In this document: positions 63,818 through 64,000 of the stretch, piece after piece
How the letters are laid out: the number at the start of each line of letters is the position of its first letter
Numbering within the stretch: the first letter of the stretch is position 1
Notes under the pieces: model-generated
What the model was told of the DNA's origin: nothing
The model's database searches: none
Seen by the model: the letters and a program-made list of their open reading frames with translations, nothing else
Source: Anaspis maculata
Lineage: Eukaryota; Arthropoda; Insecta; Coleoptera; Scraptiidae
NCBI GenBank assembly: GCA_949128115.1
Contig: OX421963.1
Coordinates: 82,655,602 to 82,719,601 of the forward strand
Direction of reading: 5' to 3'
Length of the DNA: 64,000 nucleotides
Translations under genes and position numbers: made by a program

Positions 63818-64000
63818 TAAGAATATTGGCAACAAATTGGTTGATTTAGAACAGCAAGTAAAAATTTACCAATTAAATGACTGAATTCTTAGTTGAAGTG
63901 GAAGTTTACTTTCAATTTGTGATTGTGCTTCATAAACAGTGCCGTAACTAGGCTTGTTGGCGCCTGTGGCAATGTAGCAATTGTGCGCCCCAAGGAAGTA

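Noticed and set aside
1..64000. tRNA, rRNA or bacterial-type features (RBS, operons, riboswitches)
   Set aside because: I saw no tRNA A/B-box pair with a foldable cloverleaf, no rRNA segment, and the gene structure is eukaryotic. A tRNA search program would be needed for certainty.

Overview
The window is nuclear DNA of an animal, most likely an insect. It has spliced host genes with short introns, 5'-GT..AG-3' junctions, AATAAA poly(A) signals, an R1-clade non-LTR retrotransposon, a Copia element primed by initiator-tRNA(Met), and AT-rich intergenic DNA full of fold-back transposons. I cannot name the species or order from the sequence alone. 

Host genes are few. They are the last exon of a multi-pass, possibly sarcospan-like membrane protein (138-611, +), the non-catalytic 20S proteasome subunit beta-6/PSMB1 in two exons (5413-6171, -), and the transcriptional coactivator MBF1/EDF1 in two exons (14995-15500, +). 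A weak exon pair of an unrecognised gene lies near 35.0-35.4 kb. 

Almost everything else is mobile DNA, much of it nested. (1) 8374-10970 is a 2.6 kb palindrome holding a gene-fragment-like exon and a smaller MITE. (2) 12900-14083 is an element with 8-bp target duplications that splits a dead LINE. (3) 16748-22277 is a palindrome containing a second palindrome (17059-19919, TSD CTA), which carries a Cys-rich CXC gene fragment and a solo LTR (18816-19167, TSD CTAG); a 404-bp MITE sits in the other arm. (4) 24643-25825 is a pogo/Tigger-type MITE with another inside it. (5) 26197-30365 is a Copia element with identical 140-bp LTRs and a perfect AAGAG duplication but a broken pol. (6) 37184-50923 is a large palindrome. 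One arm hosts a 7.4 kb two-gene CACTA/EnSpm-like transposon (40577-47954) with a six-exon DUF4806 gene and a 703-residue transposase. The other arm hosts a 1.34 kb element with 8-bp TSDs. (7) 50924-56640 is an R1-clade LINE whose ORF1 contains an OARD1/TARG1-type macrodomain. (8) 58847-59398 is an inverted-repeat Penelope-like fragment carrying one intact-looking and one damaged hammerhead ribozyme. (9) Further MITEs run from 60 kb to the end. 

Two items stand out. The first is the macrodomain fused in frame into a LINE ORF1 with both catalytic residues kept. The second is the inverted pair of hammerhead ribozymes. The palindromic arms are also useful: because each arm is a copy of the other, the uninterrupted arm serves as an in-window empty site, which fixes the ends and target duplications of several nested insertions to the base.
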